Positions 7,795 to 16,969 of a stretch of 46,860 nt of DNA are shown here, in pieces. Source of the stretch: Deltaproteobacteria bacterium (GTDB lineage: Bacteria; Bdellovibrionota_C; UBA2361; SZUA-149; JADZAE01); the NCBI GenBank assembly GCA_020852715.1, contig JADZAE010000030.1, positions 1 to 46,860 of the forward strand. Direction: 5' to 3'. The notes beneath the pieces are model-generated. The model was given only the letters and a program-made list of their open reading frames with translations, did not search any database and was not told the DNA's origin. The first letter of the stretch is position 1. Each line of letters begins with the position of its first letter. The position numbers and the translations under genes were made by a program.

Positions 7795-9042
7795 ATGGAT
7801 CTACTAACAGGTTTATATACGGGACGTGAATCTTTAATGAGCCACGGCACTGCGTTAGCTGCCGTTGCAGATAACGTAGCCAATACTAATACCACGGGCT
7901 ACAAAGCAGAGCGTCCAGAATTTGCCGCTTTGCTCGCTGATTCAATGGGTGGGTTGTATAGCCAGACTAATAGCTATGGCAATGGCGTTGAGATTACTGA
8001 TATTAATACCATTCATGCTCAAGGTCCTTTGGAGGTAACTAACAGATCTCTTGACTTCTCTATTCAAGGGGAAGGGTTCTTTATCGTTTCCAATGGCACT
8101 GACACCTACTATACACGCGCCGGCAACTTTACCGCCGCTGCCGATGGCACACTAGTTACTCAAGATGGATTAACGGTTATGGGTTACGCCTCCGGGGATC
8201 TACAAAACTTAGTGCCCCTTCAGGTTGAAAACACAACCGTGCAAGCTCAAGCCACTACTACAGTAGCATTGAACGGTGTTTTGGATTCCAGATCGACCAT
8301 CACAACTGCGCCCACAAATCCACAAACTTTCGGGGAATTGAACTCCGCGGCCAGTGCTCATGGCATTTTTTCTGTCATTGATGCGCTTGGAGAAAAACAC
8401 GATATTGACATGTATTTTTCTAAAACTGACGCCACGACTTGGCAGGCGAGCGCTTATGTAGACGGCTCAGATGTTGGTGGAACTGCAGGAGTTCCCGTAC
8501 AGGTAGGTAGTGCAACTATGAACTTTCCGAACAATGGATCCCCAGCCGTCGATAGCACCATCACTATGACGATGAACCCGGCTTGGCCAGGAACCACTTC
8601 GAGTCCCGTCACTATAGATATGACACAATTTCAATCTGTCGCTGCCCCTTCCGTGTTAAGCGGTATTATCGCCGATGGAACACAACCGGGAACAGTATCT
8701 AATATTAGCCTCTCAAAAGACGGCACCATCGTCGGACAGTTGGATAGCGGGGCTCAAACCACTTTAGGAACTATTGCGCTAGCCCGCTTTGTCAATCCCG
8801 AGAGTTTGACCCGAGAAGGATCAAATATGTTCTCCATATCTGAAAAAACATCCACCCCTTCTGTTGGAACACCTAATACAGAAGCACGGGGAAGCGTATC
8901 AAATAATTCGCTAGAAAATTCGACTGTCGATCAAGCAAACGAATTTATAAATGTTGTAAGATATCAACGAGGCTACCAGGCCGGGTCTCAAATTGTTAGG
9001 ACAATGAACGAACTCTTGAATACTACGCTACAGCTGGCATAG
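7795..9042 (+). CDS. flgE: Flagellar hook protein FlgE
   Basis: Structural subunit of the flagellar hook, exported through the flagellar type III apparatus. The N-terminal rod/hook domain shows DNVANTNTTGYKAERPEF, followed by SLDFSIQGEGFFIV typical of the FlgE/F/G family. The C-terminal helix reads VDQANEFINVVRYQRGYQAG, the usual basal-body C-terminal signature. At 415 residues with a variable central region it fits FlgE better than FlgF or FlgG (about 250-260). No other flagellar gene is in the window, so it is an orphan here: its left neighbour is a transposase and its right neighbour is rmuC on the opposite strand. A candidate sigma-54 promoter precedes it. A FlgE-like paralogue remains possible. 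Confidence 0.9.
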   Translation: MDLLTGLYTGRESLMSHGTALAAVADNVANTNTTGYKAERPEFAALLADSMGGLYSQTNSYGNGVEITDINTIHAQGPLEVTNRSLDFSIQGEGFFIVSNGTDTYYTRAGNFTAAADGTLVTQDGLTVMGYASGDLQNLVPLQVENTTVQAQATTTVALNGVLDSRSTITTAPTNPQTFGELNSAASAHGIFSVIDALGEKHDIDMYFSKTDATTWQASAYVDGSDVGGTAGVPVQVGSATMNFPNNGSPAVDSTITMTMNPAWPGTTSSPVTIDMTQFQSVAAPSVLSGIIADGTQPGTVSNISLSKDGTIVGQLDSGAQTTLGTIALARFVNPESLTREGSNMFSISEKTSTPSVGTPNTEARGSVSNNSLENSTVDQANEFINVVRYQRGYQAGSQIVRTMNELLNTTLQLA

Positions 9043-9100
9043 ATGTAGCTCTCCGAACCTAATTTCTGTTTTCGAATGCAATGCCGGGGGGTTACCAAAA

Positions 9101-9162
9101 GGTGCCCGGCACCAGATTATAGATTATATTTTAGGGTGAGAGGGTTTAGGGTTAGGGTTAGA
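9101..9162. repeat. REP-like palindrome and short TTAGGG repeats
   Basis: GGTGCCCGGCACC at 9101-9113 is a perfect palindrome around one base and matches the REP-like core near the RAYT gene. Just to its right, TTAGGG occurs at 9131, 9146 and 9152, followed by the variant TTAGAG. Both lie between the convergent ends of flgE and rmuC. The TTAGGG run is too short to call a functional repeat. Confidence 0.6.
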
Positions 9163-9171
9163 GAGGTCAGG

Positions 9172-10518
9172 TTAGAGGTCTTCGGTTTCCGATTCGATGG
9201 AGCCCAGTAGCGCGGTGGTTTCTGTTGCCGGCAGTGCTTCTACTTCGCGCAGCTTGCCTTGAATTTTGCGCGTTCGCGTGCCTACGAGCACGTCAATATC
9301 CTGACTGGCCTTGTTGATTTTGTCCTGGGCTTTTTTAAGTACGTCGTTAAAAGCGGCAAACTCTGTCTTTACCGCACCTAAAATGCGCCAAACTTCAGAA
9401 CTGCGCTTTTCGATGGCTAATGTTTTAAATCCCATCTGCAAACTATTTAACAATGCCGCCAGCGTCGAGGGTCCGGCAACAATAACTTTATAATCATGCT
9501 GTAAAGATTCGACTAACTCAGGACGCCGAACAATTTCGGCATATAGCCCTTCAAAAGGAAGAAACATCACACCAAACTCAGTTGTCGCCGGCGGATCTAT
9601 ATATTTATCTCTGATATCTTTGGCGCAGCGTTTTATCGCCATTTCTATCGCCTTCACCCGCTCCTGAATTTTATCAGTATCGCCAAGTTCATAAGCTTCC
9701 AGCAAGCCATAATAATCAGTAGTCGGAAACTTAGAATCTATCGGCAAATAAACTATCTCGCCATTATTATCTTTACCCGGCAAACGCACAGCAAACTCCA
9801 CATTATCACGCGAACCTTTCTTCGTCGCCACATTAGCTTCATATTGCTCGCGGCTCAAAATCTCTTCCAATATCCCCGCCAACTGATACTCGCCAATAAT
9901 CCCCTTCGTTTTAACATTAGAAAGAACCTTCTTTAAATCCCCTACCCCCACGGCCAATGTTTGCATCTCGCCCAAACCTTTATGCACCTGCTCAAGGCGT
10001 TCGCTCACTTGCTTGAACGATTCACTGAGACGCTTCTCTAGCGTATCATGCAGCTTCTCATCAACAGTCTTGCGCATCTCCTCAAGCTTCCCGCTATTTT
10101 CATTTTGAATGGATTTCAGTCGCTCTTCAACGGTGCCCCGCATTTTCTCCAATCGCTCTTCGATTCCCTTAGCCTGATTCGCCTGATTAACTTTTAGAGC
10201 CTCGGTATCCAATTTCAGCTGCTCCTGAAATTGACTTAAATGCCGAGAAAAACTTTCCAGCTGTTCTTTCTGCATCGACCCGATACTTTTACTTGTCTGA
10301 TTTATTTGTTCCCCAAATGCCGCGAGCGAATTTCGCTGTTCATCTCTACTTAAGGCCATTTGCTGCACCAAGCTATTATCCACCCGACCGAGCAAACTCT
10401 CTAAAACATCCATCTTCGAAAGCAGCGTATTAGCATTAAGCTTTCTTAAAACCTGCCCAACTCCGATAAGCACGGCAAATAACAAAAATATGTTAATAAC
10501 TGAGATGACTTCGCTCAT
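9172..10518 (-). CDS. rmuC: DNA recombination protein RmuC homologue
   Basis: RmuC family proteins limit inversions at short inverted repeats and have a predicted nuclease-like fold. The protein begins with one membrane segment (about residues 4-20), then a long coiled coil (about 40-200), then the conserved RmuC domain with KGIIGEYQLAGILEEIL, DSKFPTTDYYGL and PFEGLYAEIVRRPELVE. About 448 residues is normal. I choose the ATG at 10518 over a TTG six bases upstream. It stands alone, convergent with flgE. The window contains an unusual number of inverted repeats, the type of substrate RmuC is genetically linked to, but no direct link can be shown. Confidence 0.93.
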   Translation of the reverse strand: MSEVISVINIFLLFAVLIGVGQVLRKLNANTLLSKMDVLESLLGRVDNSLVQQMALSRDEQRNSLAAFGEQINQTSKSIGSMQKEQLESFSRHLSQFQEQLKLDTEALKVNQANQAKGIEERLEKMRGTVEERLKSIQNENSGKLEEMRKTVDEKLHDTLEKRLSESFKQVSERLEQVHKGLGEMQTLAVGVGDLKKVLSNVKTKGIIGEYQLAGILEEILSREQYEANVATKKGSRDNVEFAVRLPGKDNNGEIVYLPIDSKFPTTDYYGLLEAYELGDTDKIQERVKAIEMAIKRCAKDIRDKYIDPPATTEFGVMFLPFEGLYAEIVRRPELVESLQHDYKVIVAGPSTLAALLNSLQMGFKTLAIEKRSSEVWRILGAVKTEFAAFNDVLKKAQDKINKASQDIDVLVGTRTRKIQGKLREVEALPATETTALLGSIESETEDL

Positions 10519-10667
10519 GACCAAGCCCTAATTTATAAGATAGTATGCTTTCACGCTTTGTCTGCGTCTTGTCAGTAATTAATCTCACAATTAAGCCGAA
10601 CAAACAACCAAGATTTTATCTCAACTAAGCCAACTTCCAGCGCCCGGCTAAATATTTTCCCCTTTAC

Positions 10668-10700
10668 GCCAGGCATCTAGATTTTGTATCTTAGCCTGGC
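10668..10700. promoter_or_regulatory. Inverted repeat GCCAGGC / GCCTGGC upstream of exporter operon
   Basis: GCCAGGC (10668-10674) and GCCTGGC (10694-10700) are inverted around a 19-base AT-rich centre, 22 bases before the ATG at 10722. It could be an operator or an mRNA leader hairpin. No known regulator site is recognised. Confidence 0.35.
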
Positions 10701-10721
10701 TTAAGATTTAAATAATTTTAT

Positions 10722-11657
10722 ATGACACGATTAATGAGCAAACAAAGCACCTTCAAGATATTATATACCCTAACAGTGGGTACTGTGTTGCTTTTATCCA
10801 TTATCGCTATTGCTATCAGCAAACCTCAACTCAGAGCATTTCAAGCAGAGCGCGAGAAAGACCAACAAGAGTTACCACCTCTTTATCTCCCCGAACTGCG
10901 CTTTATCCGACCTGTAAGTTTTGGCTTTGAAAACTTTTTTTCTGATATACTTTGGTTTAATACGCTTAACTATTTTGGCAAACAGTTCCAGCAAGGTCGT
11001 GATTACAAATGGCTAGGGCACAACTGTGAATTAGTAACAAGCCTTGATTACCGCGCCAAGCACGCCATTGAGTTTTGTGCGACTATGCTCTCCTGGAGCG
11101 CACGCGACCCGGAAAGGAGTAATGCTCTATTAGAGCGCGCTATTAAATATAACTCTGACAAATGGCGCTACCGCTACTTACGAGCATTTAACTATTGGTA
11201 TTTTCTCGAGCGCCGTGATTTGGCGCGTGAGGATTTAATGCAAGCAGCAAACCTTCCCGACGCTCCACCATTTTTGGCAACTATCGCCTCGCGCATGTTA
11301 GCCACCGATGAAGACCCTAACCTGGCGATCGGGTTTCTGACTAACATGATAAAAACCACCAACGATAAGAATGCCAAAAACGCTCTGGAAGACAAACTTA
11401 AACTAGCAATCATTAGCCGTGACATAGCATCGATTAACAAGGCCGTTAGCTTTTACGAAGAAAAAAATGGTCACTCCCCTGACTCGTTAGAGGAATTAAT
11501 TAATAAGGGCATCATTACCTCTTTGCCGCTCTCTCCCTACGGAGATAAATATATTTGGAACAGAGAAAAGCAAATTGTCACTACAGCCTCAGGTAAAGTG
11601 GGCCTCGTGTATCGGGGCAAAACAGCCAAAACCGGCATTTATGCACAGGAGCATTAG
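10722..11657 (+). CDS. Membrane-anchored helical-repeat protein of ABC exporter operon
   Basis: Function unknown. There is one N-terminal membrane segment (about 12-32), after which the protein should face the periplasm. The middle (about 75-225) is rich in paired helices with W, Y and A spacing as in TPR-like repeats. The C-terminal 80 residues include SFYEEKNGHSPDSLEELI and SPYGDKYIW, resembling the C-terminal part of GspG-type pseudopilins, though without a prepilin leader. It ends three bases before an ABC ATPase gene, which is followed by its permease, so it probably works with that exporter. No strong ribosome binding site precedes the ATG; another Met at codon 5 is an alternative start. 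Confidence 0.75.
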   Translation: MTRLMSKQSTFKILYTLTVGTVLLLSIIAIAISKPQLRAFQAEREKDQQELPPLYLPELRFIRPVSFGFENFFSDILWFNTLNYFGKQFQQGRDYKWLGHNCELVTSLDYRAKHAIEFCATMLSWSARDPERSNALLERAIKYNSDKWRYRYLRAFNYWYFLERRDLAREDLMQAANLPDAPPFLATIASRMLATDEDPNLAIGFLTNMIKTTNDKNAKNALEDKLKLAIISRDIASINKAVSFYEEKNGHSPDSLEELINKGIITSLPLSPYGDKYIWNREKQIVTTASGKVGLVYRGKTAKTGIYAQEH

Positions 11658-11660
11658 ATC

Positions 11661-12611
11661 ATGACTGCGATTTTAACTGTTAAAAACTTTAGTAAAAATT
11701 TCCGATCGCACTGGACATTTCGCTCGGCCCCGGCCGTCAAAGACATTTCGTTTGCCGTCAATGAAGGGGAATGTTTTGGATTTCTTGGCCATAATGGCGC
11801 GGGCAAAACCACAACGATTAAATCATTGCTCGGTTTAATTAGTAAAACAAAAGGTGAGTTTTTGTTTTATGATCAGCCGCTCAATAGCGCCGCTCAGCGC
11901 AGCGTTTTTGGCTATTTGCCGGAGCAGCCTTATTTCTATGAACACTTAACAGTCGAGGAAACACTGCTTTTCTTTGGGGCACTGCATAACATTCCTAAGC
12001 CGGAGCTAAAACAGCGCTGCTCTCAAGTCTTAGAACTTCTTGGCATTGCTGATCGGGCAAAGAACCCCATTCGCACACTATCCAAAGGCTTACAGCAGCG
12101 CTTAGGCATTGCCCAAGCGATCATCAATCGTCCCCGCCTATTATTTCTCGACGAACCATTTAGCGGGCTTGATCCTGTGGGTCGTAAAGAAATCCGCCAG
12201 CTAATCACAAACCTTAACAAAGAAGGAACAACTATATTTTTGTCCTCACATATTCTCTCTGACGTTGAAAATATGTGCCAACGTGCTGCGATTCTTGCTC
12301 GTGGCGAATTAAAAACTATCGTCCAATTAAAAGGACAAAACGCCGACTGGACTAATGGTAAATTTGCTCTGACCATAGTTCAGCATGAACAGCTAGCCGC
12401 ATTCATCCAAGCTCATCCGGAAATTTGCACGCCCTTGCAACGCGATGATCTTGTTTATTCCTCTGCCCTCACCATGGTGTTTACTGATTACAAACAGTCT
12501 GTCGCTGCCTTGCAGGATGCTATTAGTCGAGGATTAACGATTCAAGCCTTTGCCGAAGAAAGGCCCTCATTAGAAGACGTTTTTGTTTCTATTGTCGAAG
12601 GTATTAAATAA
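11661..12611 (+). CDS. ABC-2 type transporter ATP-binding protein
   Basis: Energises an ABC-2 exporter. Walker A GHNGAGKTT is at 43-51, the signature LSKGLQQRLGIA around 134-145, Walker B LLFLDEP with SGLDP after it, and the H-loop in LSSHILSDVE. About 100 residues after the nucleotide-binding domain form an extension common in CcmA/NatA-like subunits. Length 316 is typical. GGAG lies just upstream. It sits between the membrane-anchored helical-repeat protein and the permease in a tight operon. The substrate cannot be deduced; candidates for this family include polysaccharide, lipid or peptide cargo. Confidence 0.92.
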   Translation: MTAILTVKNFSKNFRSHWTFRSAPAVKDISFAVNEGECFGFLGHNGAGKTTTIKSLLGLISKTKGEFLFYDQPLNSAAQRSVFGYLPEQPYFYEHLTVEETLLFFGALHNIPKPELKQRCSQVLELLGIADRAKNPIRTLSKGLQQRLGIAQAIINRPRLLFLDEPFSGLDPVGRKEIRQLITNLNKEGTTIFLSSHILSDVENMCQRAAILARGELKTIVQLKGQNADWTNGKFALTIVQHEQLAAFIQAHPEICTPLQRDDLVYSSALTMVFTDYKQSVAALQDAISRGLTIQAFAEERPSLEDVFVSIVEGIK

Positions 12612-12623
12612 TAAGGAGTTTCT

Positions 12624-13400
12624 ATGAATAAGATTGTAGCTGTCGCCTTAAATACTTTTCGTGAAGCCGTTAGAAATAAAATTCTTTATACTGCGTTTTT
12701 CTTTGCGCTCATTGTGGTTATTATTTCAGCATTATTTGGTTCTGTTTCCATCGGTGATGACGTAAAAGTAATTAAGGATTTTGGTTTATTTGCTCTTTCT
12801 TTTTTCGGCACGGTGATCACAATTATTGCTGGTGTAAACCTATTAAACAAAGAACTGAAGCAAAAAACAGTTTATAATATTTTATCGAAAAGCGTTTATC
12901 GCTATCAATTTATTTTAGGAAAATACTTAGGATTATTACTTACCGTGGCCATGCTTGTCGGGTTAATGGGTATCGGACTGATGATTTTTTGCTTAATGAT
13001 GGAAGGACGTATCGACTATTTACTCCTGCAGGGCATATACTTTACCATCTTAGAGATGGCTATTGTTGCTGCAATTGCTATCTTTTTCTCATCCATTGTC
13101 ATTACCACAACGCTTACCGGTCTTTTTACCCTAGCCTTTTATTTGGCCGGGCGCTCAATTAATTATTTAAAAGAGTTTATGCCGGAAGGAGAATATTATA
13201 ATCCGTTACTGCAAAAAATAGTTAATATCTTTGATTTTATTCTTCCGGACTTAAGCCGCCTCAACCATGTAAATGACATTGTTTATAATGTGGCCGTACC
13301 CACTAATATTTTACTATCAGCAACTGTTTATACTTGTAGCTATGCAGCAATTAGCGTGACGCTTGCCATTTTAATCTTTGAAAAACGTGAGCTAGTGTAA
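12624..13400 (+). CDS. ABC-2 type transporter permease
   Basis: Integral membrane partner of the preceding ATPase. About six hydrophobic segments are visible in 258 residues. The start NKIVAVALNTFREAVRNKILY is the usual amphipathic entry of ABC-2 permeases of the NosY/ABC-2 family, and INLLNKEL-type residues follow the second segment. AAGGAG precedes the ATG by a standard distance. Convergent with mtnP, with only four bases between the two stop codons, so the two transcripts probably overlap at their ends. Confidence 0.88.
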   Translation: MNKIVAVALNTFREAVRNKILYTAFFFALIVVIISALFGSVSIGDDVKVIKDFGLFALSFFGTVITIIAGVNLLNKELKQKTVYNILSKSVYRYQFILGKYLGLLLTVAMLVGLMGIGLMIFCLMMEGRIDYLLLQGIYFTILEMAIVAAIAIFFSSIVITTTLTGLFTLAFYLAGRSINYLKEFMPEGEYYNPLLQKIVNIFDFILPDLSRLNHVNDIVYNVAVPTNILLSATVYTCSYAAISVTLAILIFEKRELV

Positions 13401-13404
13401 ATTA

Positions 13405-14163
13405 CTACGGTAACTTGGCTAGTTTGGGCACAGAGGCGGTAATAAGTTTAATTACTTTATCAACGTTAGAAGAAAATACTCTTAGTATATCATCCCAAGT
13501 AACCGGCGCCACGTCATCAAATAAACAATCATAATCTGTGCTCATTGCGACCACAGCGTAAGGTATAGCTGCTTCATTTGCTAATATTGCCTCCGGGGCT
13601 ACTGACATATTAATCACATCAGCCCCCCATTTGCGAAACATGCGACTTTCAGCTCTGGTGGAAAAGCGTGACCCTTCTATCGTCACTACCGTTCCTGTCG
13701 GATGATAAGGCAGAACTAGTTCCTTGCAGGTAGCAATTAATACCTGCCGCAATTCTTTGGAAAAAGGCTCGGCCATAGTCGTATGCGCCGCATTATGCGG
13801 CGGAAAACTTTCATGAAAAGAAACTTCTCGACGCCTGGTAAAATCTATAAATTGATCAAGTATAACCAAATGTCCTCGTTCGATGTCCTTTCTTAAGGAA
13901 CCAACAGCTGTTGTCGCAACAATATAATCGCACCCTTCGTTTTTTAAAGCACTGATATTAGCACGATAATTCACATAAGTAGGTGGGATTGTGTGCTCCT
14001 TTCCATGGCGAGCAATAAGCACTACATTCACCCCGGAAATATTTCCACACGTTAACGGCGACGATGGTTTACCATATTTCGTATCAGCATCTTTAATAAT
14101 TGAGTTTGTTATAATATCCGGATTATCCAAACCGGAACCGCCAATTATTCCAACCTTTGTCAT
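13405..14163 (-). CDS. mtnP: S-methyl-5'-thioadenosine phosphorylase family protein
   Basis: Phosphorolysis of methylthioadenosine (or methylthioinosine) to methylthioribose-1-phosphate and base, the entry to methionine salvage. Family marks are VGIIGGSGL at the N terminus, RHGKEHTIPPTYVNYRAN and the RFSTRAES segment. The substrate-pocket motif reads INMSVAPE where MTA phosphorylases usually have INMT(T/L)xPE, so base preference is uncertain. Length 252 is normal. Its ATG overlaps the stop of the upstream serine acetyltransferase gene, giving coupled expression and linking two sulfur amino acid enzymes. Confidence 0.88.
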   Translation of the reverse strand: MTKVGIIGGSGLDNPDIITNSIIKDADTKYGKPSSPLTCGNISGVNVVLIARHGKEHTIPPTYVNYRANISALKNEGCDYIVATTAVGSLRKDIERGHLVILDQFIDFTRRREVSFHESFPPHNAAHTTMAEPFSKELRQVLIATCKELVLPYHPTGTVVTIEGSRFSTRAESRMFRKWGADVINMSVAPEAILANEAAIPYAVVAMSTDYDCLFDDVAPVTWDDILRVFSSNVDKVIKLITASVPKLAKLP

Positions 14164-15092
14164 AATCCCTCACTAATCTCTCGAACCTTACCGGAAGCCA
14201 TAGTATTGGCCGCCACAGAAGATGTGACAAAAACGTTTCCACCAATAACAGCATTATCGCCTATTACCGTATCTCCACCAAGAATAGTGGCATTGGCATA
14301 AATCACGACATTGTTTCCTACAGTCGGATGACGCTTAATATGTTTTATCGGATGACCATTTTCATCTAACGGAAAACTCTTCGCGCCTAAAGTAACACCT
14401 TGGTAAATTTTCACATTGTGACCGATCACTGTAGTTTCCCCAATAACCACGCCCGTTCCATGATCGATAAAAAAACCTTGGCCAATTTTTGCCCCGGGAT
14501 GGATATCGACTCCCGTGTCACTATGCGCTGATTCGCTCATCATGCGCGGTATAAGCGGCACATTAGCTAAATATAAACTGTGCGCTAAACGATGCGTAGC
14601 TATTGCCTCAACACCGGGATAAGCGAGCTTCACTTCGGCATAACTCAACGCCGCTGGGTCTCCACGATAAGCAGCCTCAATATCTTTAAGCAACAGCTCC
14701 CTTATCCCAAGCAAAGAGGAAAAGAAGTCTGCGAGAATATTTTTAGTAATGTTATCTATCCCCTTTTCTTCCCTTGCCCCTTCATCCACCCCGGCAGCAC
14801 CTTTCCAACGATAAACTAAGGACTTTTCGATTTCCGGTTGCAATAAACCCCAGATCTGCTTCAAAACCCCGGCTAAACTTTGTGTGGCCTGGGAAAAACA
14901 ACGACTATCTATCAATCCAGCTTTCCCGGGAATTATCATATCCAGCAATAAATCTTTAGCATGTATCACATGGGACAAACTAGGCGCAGAATAACGCACC
15001 TGCTGTGGGCTATCGCCATTATTGTAATCATACGTGGCAATTAGCTGCTCAGCCACATTGCCCAATAATTGATGTTTACTCAATTCGCCCAT
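14160..15092 (-). CDS. cysE: Serine O-acetyltransferase
   Basis: Acetylates L-serine with acetyl-CoA to O-acetylserine, the first step of cysteine synthesis. The C-terminal left-handed beta helix of hexapeptide repeats starts near VDIHPGAKIG and contains IDHGTGVVIGET (about 209-220) with the active-site histidine, then KIYQGVTLGA. The N-terminal helical part (about 1-185) is longer than in E. coli CysE and resembles the larger SAT type, total 310 residues. It overlaps mtnP by four bases downstream and starts two bases after an unknown gene, so the four genes yqeY to mtnP look like one operon. Cysteine feedback control cannot be judged from the sequence. Confidence 0.92.
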   Translation of the reverse strand: MGELSKHQLLGNVAEQLIATYDYNNGDSPQQVRYSAPSLSHVIHAKDLLLDMIIPGKAGLIDSRCFSQATQSLAGVLKQIWGLLQPEIEKSLVYRWKGAAGVDEGAREEKGIDNITKNILADFFSSLLGIRELLLKDIEAAYRGDPAALSYAEVKLAYPGVEAIATHRLAHSLYLANVPLIPRMMSESAHSDTGVDIHPGAKIGQGFFIDHGTGVVIGETTVIGHNVKIYQGVTLGAKSFPLDENGHPIKHIKRHPTVGNNVVIYANATILGGDTVIGDNAVIGGNVFVTSSVAANTMASGKVREISEGL

Positions 15093-15094
15093 AA

Positions 15095-15712
15095 CTAATT
15101 TACCAATTGCAAACTAACATTTCCGGCAACTGCCCAAAATAAATTACTACGGATAAACAATTTATCCGTACATTCCGGAACTTCATTTTTTAAAGCTTGA
15201 TATTCGCACGCCTGAACGTCAAGCAATTCCTGTGTGCGCGCAAGCATAATTTCCGGCACACGCCCTAAAAAAAAAGCTCGATTATAACAGTTGCTCATCC
15301 AGCCTTTCAAAGTTGCATCTACTGCTAAGTAAAAGTCAGGATTGCGCAACGAACCAAACTCATCTCGCAACATGACAGAAAAATCCCAATAAAAGCGATA
15401 GGGATCAGGCAAAGGAGCGTTACCATAAAGAGAGTATGTGGTCAGGTAGTCAGCAATCATATTATGATCATCGCTTACCGTAAGTTCAAGCAATTCATTT
15501 TCCAGAGGAGACCAGTAAGAAGAAAACTCTCGATAACTACTAAGTGCGCAAAGCATTTTAACCGTCTCACCTTTGAAATCAAGATTTTTCTCCCCCCACC
15601 AATTCTCAACTGTAAGGCTAAGAACTATGTTCTCCCCGGCAAATGAAATATCACTCACTTTGACAACAGAACCCTGGGGAACACTTGCTAAGATACTCGG
15701 ATCTAGCATCAT
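15095..15712 (-). CDS. Conserved-looking protein of unknown function
   Basis: 205 residues that I do not recognise. No signal peptide or membrane segment is visible. The first 40 residues are beta-like, the rest mainly helical with many aromatic residues (DPYRFYWDFSVML, KGWMSNCYNRAFFLG). Three cysteines lie in the C-terminal part. It begins nine bases after yqeY and ends two bases before cysE, so it is co-transcribed with them. Codon use matches its neighbours, which supports a real gene. Confidence 0.7.
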   Translation of the reverse strand: MMLDPSILASVPQGSVVKVSDISFAGENIVLSLTVENWWGEKNLDFKGETVKMLCALSSYREFSSYWSPLENELLELTVSDDHNMIADYLTTYSLYGNAPLPDPYRFYWDFSVMLRDEFGSLRNPDFYLAVDATLKGWMSNCYNRAFFLGRVPEIMLARTQELLDVQACEYQALKNEVPECTDKLFIRSNLFWAVAGNVSLQLVN

Positions 15713-15721
15713 AGTTTTAAT

Positions 15722-16150
15722 TTATTGTGCTAGAATTTCTTTGGCGATATCGCTCGCCATACGGCCATCAAACTTGCCCTTGTAATCTTTATTTAAAGCG
15801 CCCATAATTTTGCCGATATTATCGTTGCCCTGAGCGACTATTTCCTTAATCAAGTCTTTCAATTCATCAGCTCCAAATTGTTCCCCAAGATAGCTTTGCG
15901 CGAGAGCAATTTCATATTCATTTTGCTCGACCAAATCAGCCCTCTGGGCTTGCTTAGCAAAATCCAAAGCATCTTTTCTCTTCTTAATTTCTTTTTGCAA
16001 AATAGTTATGACACCGGCTTCATCAACTTCCTTTCTGGTATCCACTTCTACTCTCTTGATCTCAGACATAATCATCCGCAACGTATCCAGTTTCTTCTGA
16101 TCCCGAGCTTTCATCGCTGTTTTGATATCTTCTTGAATTTTGGCCTTCAT
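15722..16150 (-). CDS. yqeY: GatB/YqeY domain protein
   Basis: YqeY-like proteins share the tRNA-binding tail domain of GatB; the free-standing form is widespread but its exact role is unclear. The sequence opens with KIQEDIKTAMKARDQKKLDT and ends with the usual MGALNKDYKGKFDGRMASDI. I place the start at 16150 (142 residues) because GGAG lies eight bases upstream and because family members begin with this short lysine-rich segment. Earlier in-frame codons would extend into the region next to the tRNA gene. First gene of the yqeY, unknown, cysE, mtnP run. Confidence 0.92.
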   Translation of the reverse strand: MKAKIQEDIKTAMKARDQKKLDTLRMIMSEIKRVEVDTRKEVDEAGVITILQKEIKKRKDALDFAKQAQRADLVEQNEYEIALAQSYLGEQFGADELKDLIKEIVAQGNDNIGKIMGALNKDYKGKFDGRMASDIAKEILAQ

Positions 16151-16285
16151 GTTTTCACTCCACATTTGTCTGATAAGAATACTGCAAAATTGGCAATAAC
16201 ATAAAACTTTCTCCGACAAAATAGCAATGCTTTGTTGACTTATGCCCTCTCTCCACACTAAATAGGCGCCTAACCATCACTCTGT

Positions 16286-16360
<75 letters not shown>

Positions 16361-16513
16361 AAGGGCTTTTTGCTATTCTTCTCTACCGTCTTTTTACAAA
16401 TGGACTTTTCCAGAAATTCAGACGCAACGTCTTTACTATCGACAATGATACTTAGAACAAGAGACGAGAACCTGCGGAGCCGTCAGGCAAGAATTTCAGT
16501 CCTTAAGAGATTT

Positions 16514-16969
16514 TTAAGGAATTTTATAGAGGACAGCGGTTAAAGAATAATTGCAGCCGTAGGGGCTAATAGTTGAGATATTATATAATGTCTCGGCCTG
16601 AGCTTGACTATCGGTAACATTGGTTAGTCGGATAAATCTGGGAAACTCACCGGCAGCTTTCTGATCAACTAACTCCACCATAAACCCCAGCCCTTGTTCG
16701 TGGGTTACAGCAACGTTGCCCTTATAATAATTACCAAACCCATCAGTCAGCTCAACGACTTCACCTGCTTCCTGGCTTGCTGAATCCAAGCGATAAACGA
16801 CATCTCGTTCCAAGCTGATATTCCCTAGGCAACTTGAGCCGCGCATGGTTCCTTCCCAGTTACCATTGAATTTAGCCCCTTCTCCGCCATTACCGGAACC
16901 GCCGCAGCCCAAAAGCAATGCTGCCAGGCAGTAAATCAAGCTAAATAAGTAAAAGGTATGCCTTCTCAT
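16514..16969 (-). CDS. Putative lipoprotein of unknown function
   Basis: 151 residues from the ATG at 16969. The N terminus is a lipoprotein signal: MRRH, a hydrophobic run and the lipobox LLLGC with C22, followed by a glycine/serine linker GGSGNGGEG. The mature part has about 120 residues with beta-strand character (NWEGTMRGSSCLGNISLERD) and two further cysteines, and resembles small lipocalin-like or NlpE-like barrels only in general pattern. A longer in-frame start at 17149 would place the signal peptide in the interior, so I reject it. The neighbours give no functional hint. Confidence 0.7.
   Translation of the reverse strand: MRRHTFYLFSLIYCLAALLLGCGGSGNGGEGAKFNGNWEGTMRGSSCLGNISLERDVVYRLDSASQEAGEVVELTDGFGNYYKGNVAVTHEQGLGFMVELVDQKAAGEFPRFIRLTNVTDSQAQAETLYNISTISPYGCNYSLTAVLYKIP

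Noticed and set aside
9131..9162. TTAGGG repeats resembling telomere sequence
   Set aside because: Only three exact units plus one variant, in a convergent intergenic gap; a telomere or ordered array is not supported.
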